Part shown: piece after piece, positions 49,216 to 56,159 of the stretch | Position numbering within the stretch: the first letter of the stretch is position 1 | How the letters are laid out: every line of letters starts with the position of its first letter | Assembly (NCBI GenBank): GCA_031268975.1 | Contig: JAIRWM010000160.1 | Coordinates: forward strand, 1 to 56,159 | DNA from: Treponema sp. | Lineage (GTDB): Bacteria; Spirochaetota; Spirochaetia; Treponematales; Breznakiellaceae | Reading direction: 5' to 3' | Length of the DNA: 56,159 nucleotides | Made by a program: the position numbers and the translations under genes | The notes under the pieces: model-generated | Seen by the model: the letters and a program-made list of their open reading frames with translations, nothing else | Told to the model about the DNA's origin: nothing | The model's database searches: none

Positions 49216-52200
49216 TCAGAAATTACTCCCCGATTTGGCGATCATCTCTTCATCCCGTTCCGTAAGGGGTATTTGCTTGCCCTTCGCGTCATAAATGGTC
49301 ATATCCAGCGCCAGGCCCCGAAGTTCCTGGACAAGTACGTTGAACGATTCGGGAATACCTGCGGTAGTCGAAGGTTCACCCTTGACAATGGCTTCGTATA
49401 TTTTGGAACGGCCTGTCATGTCGTCCGACTTAATCGTCAGAAGTTCCTGCAGCGTGTTCGCCGCGCCGTACGCTTCCAGCGCCCACACTTCCATTTCTCC
49501 CAGACGCTGTCCGCCGAACTGGGCTTTGCCTCCCAGCGGCTGCTGGGTTACCAGCGAGTACGGGCCTGTCGATCTGGCGTGCATCTTGTCATCGACAAGG
49601 TGATGCAATTTAAGGAAGTATATTATTCCGCAGAAAATGGGATTCACAAACGGTTCGCCCGTTCTGCCGTCGCGGAGTACGGCCTTGCTTGTAACCGGAA
49701 GCCCCGCCTCTTTAAGCTTTTCTTCAATGTCGCCGGTAGACGGAGACTGAAACACCGGAGTCGAATACCATTCGCCCAGAGTACTTGCCGCCCAGCCGAG
49801 TTCGGTTTCAAGAAGCTGGCCGATGTTCATCCGGGAAGGAACCCCCAGGGGCGTCAGGCAAATGTCCAGCGGGGTGCCGTCTTCCATGTAAGGCATATCC
49901 TCTTCCGGAAGAATCCGCGCCACAACGCCCTTGTTTCCGTGGCGGCCGGCCATTTTGTCCCCTTCCCTGAGCTTGCGTTTTGTCGCGATCAACACCTTTA
50001 CGACTTCGTCGACTCCGGGATTAAGATCATCGCCTTCTGTCCGGGAAAGCCGCTGTATGTCAATGATCGTTCCTTCGTTGCCGTGAGGCACTCTAAGAGA
50101 TGAATCACGGACTTCCTTGGCCTTTTCGCCGAATATGGAATTAAGCAGTTTGAATTCCGGCGTTGTTTCGGTTTCGCTTTTGGGAGTAACCTTTCCCACA
50201 AGAATATCCCCGGACCAGACCTTGGCGCCCACCCGTATAATGCCTTCCGGGTCCAGGTTGTCAAGGCTTTTTTCGCTTGTATTGGGAATATCGCGGGTAA
50301 TTTTTTCAGGCCCAAGCTTTGTTTCCCTGACTTCGGTTACAAATTCCTTTATGTGGATAGAGGTAAACATATCCTCTTTCACAACCCGTTCCGAAATAAG
50401 AATCGAGTCTTCGTAGTTGTATCCGTTCCAGGGCATAAAGCCTACGAGTATGTTTCTGCCAAGGGCAAGCTCGCCGTCCCTTGTGGCCGGGCCGTCGGCA
50501 ATTACCTGCCTGGCGGTAATTTTGTCGCCCGGCTTGACCACCGGCCGCTGATTGTAACAGGTGTCCTGATTTGTCCGCTGATATTTGACAAGCCGGTACA
50601 CGTCAAGACCGTCGGGAGTCGTCTGCGGCCCTGGCCCGGACTTGCCGTCAGGCTTTACGACAATTTCCCCGGAAGTAACCCGGATAACCGTACCGCTCCG
50701 GCGGGCTTTTACCAGTACGCCGGAATCGTAGGCGCACTTTTCTTCCATGCCGGTACCCACACGGGGCGCTTCGGGGAAGACTAACGGAACCGCCTGACGC
50801 TGCATATTGCTTCCCATAAGGGCCCTGTTGGCGTCGTCGTGTTCAAGGAACGGAATAAGCGAAGCGGACACGGAGATAATCTGCTTTGGACTAACGTCCA
50901 TGTACTGAACTTCTTCCGGCGCCCTGGTGGTATAATCCCCCTGATGATGACAGGAAACCTGGTCATCGGAAAAACCGCCGTTGTCGTTAAGTTTTGCCGA
51001 AGCCTGGGCGATGTAATACCGATCTTCGTCCATGGCCGAAAGGTATTCAATATCAGAGGTCGCTTTTCCCCTGACGACCCTGCGGTAGGGCGTTTCCAGA
51101 AAACCGTATTCATTGACCCGTGTATAGTTCGCCAGGGACACAATAAGCCCGATATTGGGACCTTCCGGCGTCTCAATGGGGCACATCCTGCCGTAGTGGG
51201 TATAGTGAACGTCCCTGACCTCAAAGCCCGCCCTGTCGCGGGAAAGACCGCCGGGGCCCAGGGCGTTAAGCCGCCTTTTGTGGGTAAGCTCCGCAAGGGG
51301 GTTTACCTGATCCATAAACTGGGAAAGCTGGCTTGAACCGAAAAATTCCTTTATGGCCGCCACAACGGGCTTTATCGAAATAAGATCCTGGGGCTTTGTT
51401 GTGTCGGTCTCTTTCAGGCTCATCCGTTCTTTGGCTATCCGCTCCATCCGGCTGAACGCCACTTTCATGGCATTGGCCATAAGCTCGCCGACCGAACGAA
51501 TCCGGCGGTTTCCCAGGTGATCAATATCGTCTATGTTTTCATCCCCAACATACACCTTGATAAGATATTTCATGGTGGCGATGATATCCCGCCGGGAAAG
51601 GGTAAAATCTTTTCTGGCTGGGCTTAAATCCTCATCGACAGAGGGAAGATCAAACTTTTTGTTGAGCTTGTAGCGGCCTACCCTGCCAAGATCATAGCGC
51701 TTGGGGGTAAAGAACATGTTGTTAAGTTCCCTTTCCGCGGTTTCTACGGTGATCGATTCCCCGGGCATAAGCACGGAGTACACCGCCGACAGCGACTCTT
51801 CCCTGGAAGGCTCGTCGCGGGAAGAATCTTCCTTTACAAATTTAATTTCTTCCCGCTCAAAACAATTAAGGAGCATCGGAGAGTTGATCGAATCCGGCGC
51901 TTCAAAGTTGATCACTTCCACCGACTTAATGCCGTGGGCAAGCAGTTCGTCCACATTATGCGGATGAAGCTTTTCCCCGGTGCGGTACAGTTTTTTCCGG
52001 CCGCCGTCGCCGGGCGCGGCTCCGTCTTCGCCGGAAGAAGCTCCACCTTTGCGGGGCTCCGCGGCCGCCGCCGTTTCTTCGGCAACCCATACGGGACTGG
52101 CCAGCACCCTGCCGGTGATTTTTTCGCGGGTTTCCTTGTCGTTTTTTATTTTGAATGTTTCAACGGCATAAAAAACCCTTATTATGTCTTCGCGGCTCCC

Positions 52201-52818
52201 GTAGCCCAGGGCGCGGAGGAATATGGTGCCGAGAATCCGTTTTTTCCGGTCTATTTTGGCGTAAATAAGCTCCCGCTTCTGATCGATTTCAAACTCAAGC
52301 CAGGAACCCCGGTACGGGATAATGCGGGAGGAATACACCCCTTTTTCATGGCTGAAAATAACGCCGGGGGAACGGTGAATCTGCGACACGACAACCCGCT
52401 CCGCGCCGTTGATGATAAACGTTCCCCGCTCTGTCATAATGGGGATATCCCCCATGTAAATGTCTTTTTGGCGGATCTCCCCGGTCTGCTGGAATATCAG
52501 ATTGACGCGGGCTTTAAGGGGTAAAGCGTAAGTAAGCCCCTTCTGCTTGCAGTCCAGTTCCGAGAATTTTACATTTTTTTCGTCCAGGGAATAGTATTCG
52601 TACTCAAGCGTCATGTCCCCGTTGGGACTTTCTATGGGAAACGTCGCCCTGAAAACCTCTTCCAGGCCCTGAATGTTCGGCTTTTCGCCGGCATCAACTT
52701 TTTCCCGCTGAAGAAAACGCTCGTAGGAACAAAGCTGAATATCAATCAGGTCAGGCAGGTCCATTACATCATGAATGCTCTTTCCCACATAGGATCGCTT
52801 CTTGTTCGTCTTTACCAT
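49216..52818 (-). CDS. rpoB: RNA polymerase beta subunit, with Asn at the rifampicin-critical position
   Basis: A 1200-residue RpoB. The rifampicin region begins [13 protein letters not shown] at about 492. Asn518 (codon 51265-51267) sits where E. coli has Ser531, and Ala509 where it has Ser522; Asp503 and His513 match Asp516 and His526. Asn at this position underlies the natural rifampicin resistance known in spirochaetes. An Ala/Gly/Ser-rich low-complexity insert (about 248-275) interrupts the beta lobe. The C-terminus has the expected [14 protein letters not shown]-like and [23 protein letters not shown] segments. It is preceded by a 128-bp gap with a strong hairpin. Confidence 0.98.
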   Translation of the reverse strand: MVKTNKKRSYVGKSIHDVMDLPDLIDIQLCSYERFLQREKVDAGEKPNIQGLEEVFRATFPIESPNGDMTLEYEYYSLDEKNVKFSELDCKQKGLTYALPLKARVNLIFQQTGEIRQKDIYMGDIPIMTERGTFIINGAERVVVSQIHRSPGVIFSHEKGVYSSRIIPYRGSWLEFEIDQKRELIYAKIDRKKRILGTIFLRALGYGSREDIIRVFYAVETFKIKNDKETREKITGRVLASPVWVAEETAAAAEPRKGGASSGEDGAAPGDGGRKKLYRTGEKLHPHNVDELLAHGIKSVEVINFEAPDSINSPMLLNCFEREEIKFVKEDSSRDEPSREESLSAVYSVLMPGESITVETAERELNNMFFTPKRYDLGRVGRYKLNKKFDLPSVDEDLSPARKDFTLSRRDIIATMKYLIKVYVGDENIDDIDHLGNRRIRSVGELMANAMKVAFSRMERIAKERMSLKETDTTKPQDLISIKPVVAAIKEFFGSSQLSQFMDQVNPLAELTHKRRLNALGPGGLSRDRAGFEVRDVHYTHYGRMCPIETPEGPNIGLIVSLANYTRVNEYGFLETPYRRVVRGKATSDIEYLSAMDEDRYYIAQASAKLNDNGGFSDDQVSCHHQGDYTTRAPEEVQYMDVSPKQIISVSASLIPFLEHDDANRALMGSNMQRQAVPLVFPEAPRVGTGMEEKCAYDSGVLVKARRSGTVIRVTSGEIVVKPDGKSGPGPQTTPDGLDVYRLVKYQRTNQDTCYNQRPVVKPGDKITARQVIADGPATRDGELALGRNILVGFMPWNGYNYEDSILISERVVKEDMFTSIHIKEFVTEVRETKLGPEKITRDIPNTSEKSLDNLDPEGIIRVGAKVWSGDILVGKVTPKSETETTPEFKLLNSIFGEKAKEVRDSSLRVPHGNEGTIIDIQRLSRTEGDDLNPGVDEVVKVLIATKRKLREGDKMAGRHGNKGVVARILPEEDMPYMEDGTPLDICLTPLGVPSRMNIGQLLETELGWAASTLGEWYSTPVFQSPSTGDIEEKLKEAGLPVTSKAVLRDGRTGEPFVNPIFCGIIYFLKLHHLVDDKMHARSTGPYSLVTQQPLGGKAQFGGQRLGEMEVWALEAYGAANTLQELLTIKSDDMTGRSKIYEAIVKGEPSTTAGIPESFNVLVQELRGLALDMTIYDAKGKQIPLTERDEEMIAKSGSNF

Positions 52819-52906
52819 TCCCGCCCCCGGTTGTTTTTTCGTCCCGGCGGGAAGGGAACAAACCGCCCTCCCCGCCGGCTGCCCTTTACAGGCAGTACCA
52901 AGGAAG

Positions 52907-52940
52907 CAGTCCGAACAAGTTTTTCAAACTTTTCGGACTG
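52907..52940 (-). promoter_or_regulatory. Hairpin between rplL and rpoB (attenuator or processing site)
   Basis: Arms of 15 bp with one mismatch (CAGTCCGAA plus AAGTTT, pairing with AAACTT plus TTCGGACTG) surround a 3-nt loop, 6 bp after the rplL stop. No U-run follows. In E. coli the same position holds a partial terminator and RNase III site that set the ratio of L7/L12 to RNA polymerase; a similar role is likely here. Confidence 0.65.
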
Positions 52941-52946
52941 TCCCTG

Positions 52947-53336
52947 TTATTCAATCTCGACAGTGCCGCCCGCGGCGGTAACCTGATCTTTAATTTTGGC
53001 GGCTTCTTCTTTGGAGACACTTTCCTTAAGCGGTTTGGGAGCGCCTTCGACAAGGTCTTTTGCCTCTTTAAGACCTAAACCTGTCATGGCCCGGACTTCC
53101 TTAATAACCGCGATCTTCTTTGTGTCGTCATACGCCTTGAGGATTACGTTGAATTCGGTCTTTTCTTCCGCTGCCGCCGCCGCGGGAGCCCCAGGGGCCG
53201 CGCCGGCCGCCGCCACAGCCACAGGGGCCGCCGCGGAAACGCCAAACTTCTCTTCCATCGCCTTGACCAGTTCGGAAACTTCCAAAACCGTCATGGAAGC
53301 AATCGCTTCCAGAATCTCTTCTTTTGTCGCTGCCAT
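52947..53336 (-). CDS. rplL: 50S ribosomal protein L7/L12
   Basis: A 129-residue stalk protein. The N-terminal dimerisation domain is [33 protein letters not shown], followed by an Ala/Pro/Gly-rich hinge (about 40-58) and the C-terminal factor-binding domain [45 protein letters not shown] start it at ATG 53336, with AGGAGA upstream; the frame could extend six codons. It recruits translation factors to the ribosome. It lies 187 bp after rplJ, with three hairpins in between. Confidence 0.97.
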   Translation of the reverse strand: MAATKEEILEAIASMTVLEVSELVKAMEEKFGVSAAAPVAVAAAGAAPGAPAAAAAEEKTEFNVILKAYDDTKKIAVIKEVRAMTGLGLKEAKDLVEGAPKPLKESVSKEEAAKIKDQVTAAGGTVEIE

Positions 53337-53523
53337 ATTATCTTCTCCTGACAATTGGTTCCCGCTTCATACGAAGCTCGCCGGGCATTTCCCGGATAGT
53401 TATGCCTGCCTGCAAAGCAAGTTACTTTGCAGACATACTGTCCGACAGGACGACAGCACGAAGCCTGACGGACAGGTTTTTACGTGGACGGTTCCGGAAA
53501 AATTTTGGAACCGCCTTGTCCGG
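53337..53523 (-). promoter_or_regulatory. rplJ-rplL intercistronic region with three hairpins
   Basis: The 187-bp gap contains an 8-bp perfect hairpin (CTGCAAAG 53410-53417 with CTTTGCAG 53425-53432), a 7-bp pair CTGTCCG/CGGACAG (about 53439-53476) and a 7-bp pair CGGTTCC/GGAACCG (53489-53513). L7/L12 is needed at four copies or more per ribosome, so structures that raise its mRNA stability or translation relative to L10 are plausible. Confidence 0.55.
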
Positions 53524-54069
53524 TTACCCGGCTTTTTGATCAGCTATTGCCTTTACCGTACGGACAAGCCGGGACGGTACGTCGTTAAGGGCGGCGGCGA
53601 AATTTCTCGCGGGGCCGTTCATCACCGACATAAGCATGGAGATAAGCTGGAGCCTCCCCGGAAGCCGGGAAAACGCTTCCACCTGGGAAGTGGTATACAC
53701 CGCATCTCCCAAAAGACCGCCTTTTACCTTAAGCGCGGGCGCTTCTTTGGTAAAGTCGATAAGTATCTTTGCCACCTCGTTGGTGTCTTTTGGGACAATC
53801 GCTACCGCGGTCGGCCCGACAAGATAAGTTGACACATCCGGCGCTTTTAACTGCTCAAAGGCAAGGCGGGCAAAGTTGTTCTTTACCACCTTAAACGCCG
53901 CTTCTTTGCCCCGAAGCTGATCCCGCAGATTTGTAATCTGTTCTACCGTAAGCCCCCGGTAATCGGCAAAAATGAAATCGGGCGTTCCCTCTTCCGGTTC
54001 AAAGATTTTTTTAAGCGCGTCAATCGCCTTGATTTTGTATTCCTGCTGTTTTCTGGCTGCAATTGCCAT
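53524..54069 (-). CDS. rplJ: 50S ribosomal protein L10
   Basis: A 181-residue protein that forms the base of the L7/L12 stalk. The conserved N-terminal half is present (FIFADYRGLTVEQITNLRDQLRGKEAAFKVVKNNFARLAFEQ), then GPTAVAIV and a C-terminal helix that binds L7/L12 dimers. It lies 23 bp after rplA with AAGGAAGG before the ATG. L10 with L7/L12 is usually the autogenous repressor of this operon. Confidence 0.96.
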   Translation of the reverse strand: MAIAARKQQEYKIKAIDALKKIFEPEEGTPDFIFADYRGLTVEQITNLRDQLRGKEAAFKVVKNNFARLAFEQLKAPDVSTYLVGPTAVAIVPKDTNEVAKILIDFTKEAPALKVKGGLLGDAVYTTSQVEAFSRLPGRLQLISMLMSVMNGPARNFAAALNDVPSRLVRTVKAIADQKAG

Positions 54070-54092
54070 ATCAATCCTTCCTTGTGTAGAGC

Positions 54093-54770
54093 TTATTCAC
54101 TCTGGGAAACGACCCAGACTCCCGGCCCCATGGTTGACGCCACTGAAACGGTCTGAACGAATTCGCCTTTCGCGTCGGCCGGTTTTTTGCGCCGTATTTC
54201 GGTCATTACCGTCATGACGTTTTCCGCGACCTTATCGCTTTCCATGGAAACCTTGCCCACGGCCAGATGAACCACGCCGGTCTTGTCGGCCCTGAATTCC
54301 ACCCGGCCTTTTTTCAGCTCCGCAAGGGCGCCTTTAAGATCGAAGGTAACCGTCCCCGTTTTGGGGTTGGGCATAAGGCCTTTCCGGCCCAGTACCATAC
54401 CGAGCTTGCCTACGTCTTTCATCATATCCGGAGTCGCTACGGCGACATCGAACTCAAGCCATCCGCCCTTGATCTTTTCGATAAGATCGCCGGCGCCCAC
54501 AAAAGCCGCGCCGGCTTCCTGGGCTTCTTTTTCCTTTTCGGGCTTGCAGAACACCAGCACCTTTTTTTCTCCCCTGAACTGATGGGGAAGAACTACCGTA
54601 TCCCGCACGGACTGGCTCTTTTTAAGGTTTACCTTGACGGAAAGCTCCACGGTTTCGTCAAACTTGGCAAACGCCATGGATTTTACGAAATCAACGGCTT
54701 CCTTTACATCGTAGGAATTACCCGGATTGTATTTTTTGACAGCTTCCCGGTACTTTTTCCCATGTCTCAT
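54093..54770 (-). CDS. rplA: 50S ribosomal protein L1
   Basis: A 225-residue protein of the L1 stalk, which binds 23S rRNA and helps move the E-site tRNA. Family segments include [72 protein letters not shown] and [17 protein letters not shown]-like text near the C-terminus. Its start overlaps the rplK stop by 4 nt (ATGA), so the pair is translationally coupled. L1 commonly represses the rplK-rplA message. Confidence 0.97.
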   Translation of the reverse strand: MRHGKKYREAVKKYNPGNSYDVKEAVDFVKSMAFAKFDETVELSVKVNLKKSQSVRDTVVLPHQFRGEKKVLVFCKPEKEKEAQEAGAAFVGAGDLIEKIKGGWLEFDVAVATPDMMKDVGKLGMVLGRKGLMPNPKTGTVTFDLKGALAELKKGRVEFRADKTGVVHLAVGKVSMESDKVAENVMTVMTEIRRKKPADAKGEFVQTVSVASTMGPGVWVVSQSE

Positions 54771-55198
54771 TTTTCCACCTCCACGCCCATGGACCGGGCC
54801 GTACCGGCGATAATTTTCATGGCCGCCGGTATGTCGTTGGCGGAAAGATCGGGCATTTTAAGCTTTGCTATTTCTTCAAGCTTGGCCCTGGGGATGGTTC
54901 CCACCTTTGTCTTGTGGGATTCCGCCGACCCTTTCTCGAGGCTTATTGCCCTTTTAATAAGCACCGCCGCCGGAGGGGTTTTGAGGATGAATGTGAAGGA
55001 CTTGTCCGCGTACACGGTGATAACAACCGGAATAACAAGACCCGCCTCCATGGTTTTCGTCCGGTCGTTGAACTGCTGAACGAACTGGGGGGCGCTGACG
55101 CCGTGCGGACCAAGCGCGGGCCCGACAGGCGGGGCCGGAGTGGCCTTTCCCGCCGGGCACTGGAGCTTGATATAAGCCGCTACCTTTTTCTTTGCCAT
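54767..55198 (-). CDS. rplK: 50S ribosomal protein L11
   Basis: A 143-residue protein of the GTPase-associated centre. It shows [27 protein letters not shown], the proline-rich hallmark of the N-terminal domain, and the C-terminal rRNA-binding domain ([43 protein letters not shown]). The ATG follows AGGAG. It lies 77 bp after nusG, which leaves room for a leader structure but no clear promoter was found. Confidence 0.97.
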   Translation of the reverse strand: MAKKKVAAYIKLQCPAGKATPAPPVGPALGPHGVSAPQFVQQFNDRTKTMEAGLVIPVVITVYADKSFTFILKTPPAAVLIKRAISLEKGSAESHKTKVGTIPRAKLEEIAKLKMPDLSANDIPAAMKIIAGTARSMGVEVEK

Positions 55199-55275
55199 AA
55201 ACGCTCCTTTGTGGTATTACCGTGGCATGCGGTATAACGAGGCGCTGTCCCCGCCGGGCGCCGCCTCTCCCACAT

Positions 55276-55833
55276 TTATAATTTTTCTACCTGTAAAAGA
55301 TCGACTTCCACCGGCGTATTCCGGCCGAAGATACCTACCATAACCTTGAGTTTATTTTTTTCCTGATTCACTTCTTCTATAGTCCCGGTAAAGGATTCAA
55401 AGGGGCCGTCTACAATTTTTACCTGCTCGCCGGCGCTGAAACTCTGCCGCGAACGAGCCGGTTTTTCCCCCTTGAACTCCCCGGATCGCTGCAAAATGCC
55501 CCTGGCATCGTCTCCGGAAAGCGGCTGAGGCCGTTTATCGGAAGGAGTTCCCACAAATCCCGTAACACCCTGGATTTTTTTTATTTTTGAGCAGGTTTCC
55601 TTCCATTCGAGTTCGGGAAGATCCATCTCGATAAGCACATAACCGGGGAAAAACTTTTTGGTTTGGGTGCGTTTTTTTCCGTCCCGTACCTCGACAACCT
55701 CTTCCTGGGGAATTTTTATATCTTTGACAATTTCCTTGTCCAGATCCCCCGATCCGATCATGAGGCGCATAATCTTTTCTATTTTGTTTTCATACCCCGA
55801 ATAGGTATGAAGCACATACCAGCCCGCTGCCAT
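55276..55833 (-). CDS. nusG: Transcription termination/antitermination protein NusG
   Basis: A 185-residue NusG. The N-terminal NGN domain begins WYVLHTYSGYENKIEKIM and includes FFPGYVLIEMDL; the KOW domain has GEQVKIVDGPFESFTGTIEEVNQEKNKLKVMVGIFGRNTPVEVDLLQVEKL. It binds RNA polymerase and links transcription to Rho or to the leading ribosome. It follows secE by 9 bp in the usual secE-nusG order. Confidence 0.97.
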   Translation of the reverse strand: MAAGWYVLHTYSGYENKIEKIMRLMIGSGDLDKEIVKDIKIPQEEVVEVRDGKKRTQTKKFFPGYVLIEMDLPELEWKETCSKIKKIQGVTGFVGTPSDKRPQPLSGDDARGILQRSGEFKGEKPARSRQSFSAGEQVKIVDGPFESFTGTIEEVNQEKNKLKVMVGIFGRNTPVEVDLLQVEKL

Positions 55834-55842
55834 GACTACCTG

Positions 55843-56022
55843 TTAAAAAACCGCCTTCACACCGAGCATCAGCAGAAAGTCGACAAAGCCCAGAACGGCG
55901 GCGACGATTACCGTCGAAACTATGACAACCGCCACAGAACTTATCACGTCGTCTTTCCCCGGCCACACCACCTTGCGGAGCTCGGCATATGATTCTTTAA
56001 AAAACTGAACTATTTTCCCCAT
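55843..56022 (-). CDS. secE: Preprotein translocase subunit SecE
   Basis: A 59-residue single-span membrane protein of the SecYEG channel. The conserved cytoplasmic helix FFKESYAELRKVVWPGKDDV precedes the membrane helix (VAVVIVSTVIVAAVLGFVDFLLML). I choose ATG 56022, preceded by AGAGGA; an ATG 21 bp earlier would add MAKERKR without a good ribosome site. The short single-helix form is usual outside enterobacteria. Confidence 0.93.
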   Translation of the reverse strand: MGKIVQFFKESYAELRKVVWPGKDDVISSVAVVIVSTVIVAAVLGFVDFLLMLGVKAVF

Positions 56023-56060
56023 CCGTTTCCTCTCTTTAGCCATCCGAACAAACCGCTGTC

Positions 56061-56115
56061 TGCTCCCTCCGGGCCCCCCTCCAGTCGCAAACGTCCTGTT
56101 TGCTCCCTCCGGGCC
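56061..56115. repeat. Duplicated 15-bp motif upstream of secE
   Basis: TGCTCCCTCCGGGCC occurs at 56061-56075 and again at 56101-56115, 40 bp apart. The flanking bases are also partly alike (GT-TGCTCC). The remaining 44 bp to the window end are GC-rich with GGCGCC inverted segments; no gene is visible. A tRNA and rpmG often precede secE but are not in the window. Confidence 0.6.
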
Positions 56116-56159
56116 GGCCTGACGCCCTTTCGGCGCCCTCCTGGCGCCTTTTCCTCCCC

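Noticed and set aside
47732-50103. Plus-strand frames of about 300-330 residues
   Set aside because: They are antisense to rpoC and rpoB, whose coding sequence is beyond doubt.
56044-56159. A tRNA gene upstream of secE
   Set aside because: No cloverleaf or T-arm (GGTTCGAnTCC-like) sequence is present in the remaining 116 bp; only short repeats are seen.

Overview
The window looks like chromosomal DNA from a spirochaete of the Treponema group, most plausibly a gut-dwelling, H2-metabolising treponeme. Support: a giant coiled-coil protein of the spirochaete SpiroCoCo type, a CarD regulator just upstream of ispD-ispF, PEGA and right-handed beta-helix surface proteins, a BspA-type leucine-rich-repeat remnant, hydF, and an RpoB carrying Asn where rifampicin-sensitive bacteria have Ser531 (E. 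coli numbering), a known spirochaete trait. Base composition is GC-rich by eye (not computed). The species cannot be fixed from the sequence alone. I saw no tRNA, rRNA, CRISPR array, insertion sequence or prophage.

Layout. 1-3565 (+): ATPase and two permeases of a sugar ABC importer, preceded by three stacked hairpins; its binding protein is probably left of the window. 3534-7676 (-): E1 alpha, E1 beta and E2 of a 2-oxoacid/acetoin dehydrogenase plus a short-chain dehydrogenase, divergent from a FadR-type GntR regulator with an operator-like site exactly on the acoA -35 element. 8498-13900 (-): a second, complete sugar ABC system of RhaS/LsrB type and a cyclase-family hydrolase. 14229-18633: a DegS-like protease, a PEGA envelope protein, a self-complementary 21-bp minisatellite fused to a leucine-rich-repeat remnant, and a lipoprotein. 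18714-24286 (+): conserved unknown, peptide-binding protein, CarD, IspD, IspF, endonuclease III. 24283-29760 (-): small membrane protein, SpiroCoCo protein, HAD hydrolase, conserved exported protein. 29817-34056 (+): CheY, CheX/CheC-type phosphatase, a membrane-bound kinase with Hpt and CheA-like ATPase parts, a stand-alone Cache sensor and an SGNH hydrolase. 34079-37428 (-): beta-helix lipoprotein, class II aldolase with an encapsulation-peptide-like tail, MtnA. 37532-43236 (+): proline symporter, a 670-bp repeat-rich gap, HAD-IIA phosphatase, HydF, aspartase. 43292-56022 (-): an H-NOX protein, hisG, and the secE-nusG-rplKAJL-rpoBC cluster.

The left third reads as a sugar/keto-acid catabolic island with its own regulator. 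The most unusual elements are: (1) the four-gene module CheY-CheX-(PAS-Hpt-CheA ATPase membrane kinase)-Cache sensor, which looks like a chemotaxis-derived signalling unit lacking CheW, MCP and P5 parts; (2) a class II aldolase followed by mtnA whose C-terminus resembles a bacterial microcompartment targeting peptide; (3) a stand-alone H-NOX haem sensor with its own near-consensus promoter; (4) 21-bp tandem arrays at three loci; and (5) several genes whose start codon lies only 6-7 nt after a TATACT-type -10 element, implying leaderless mRNAs.
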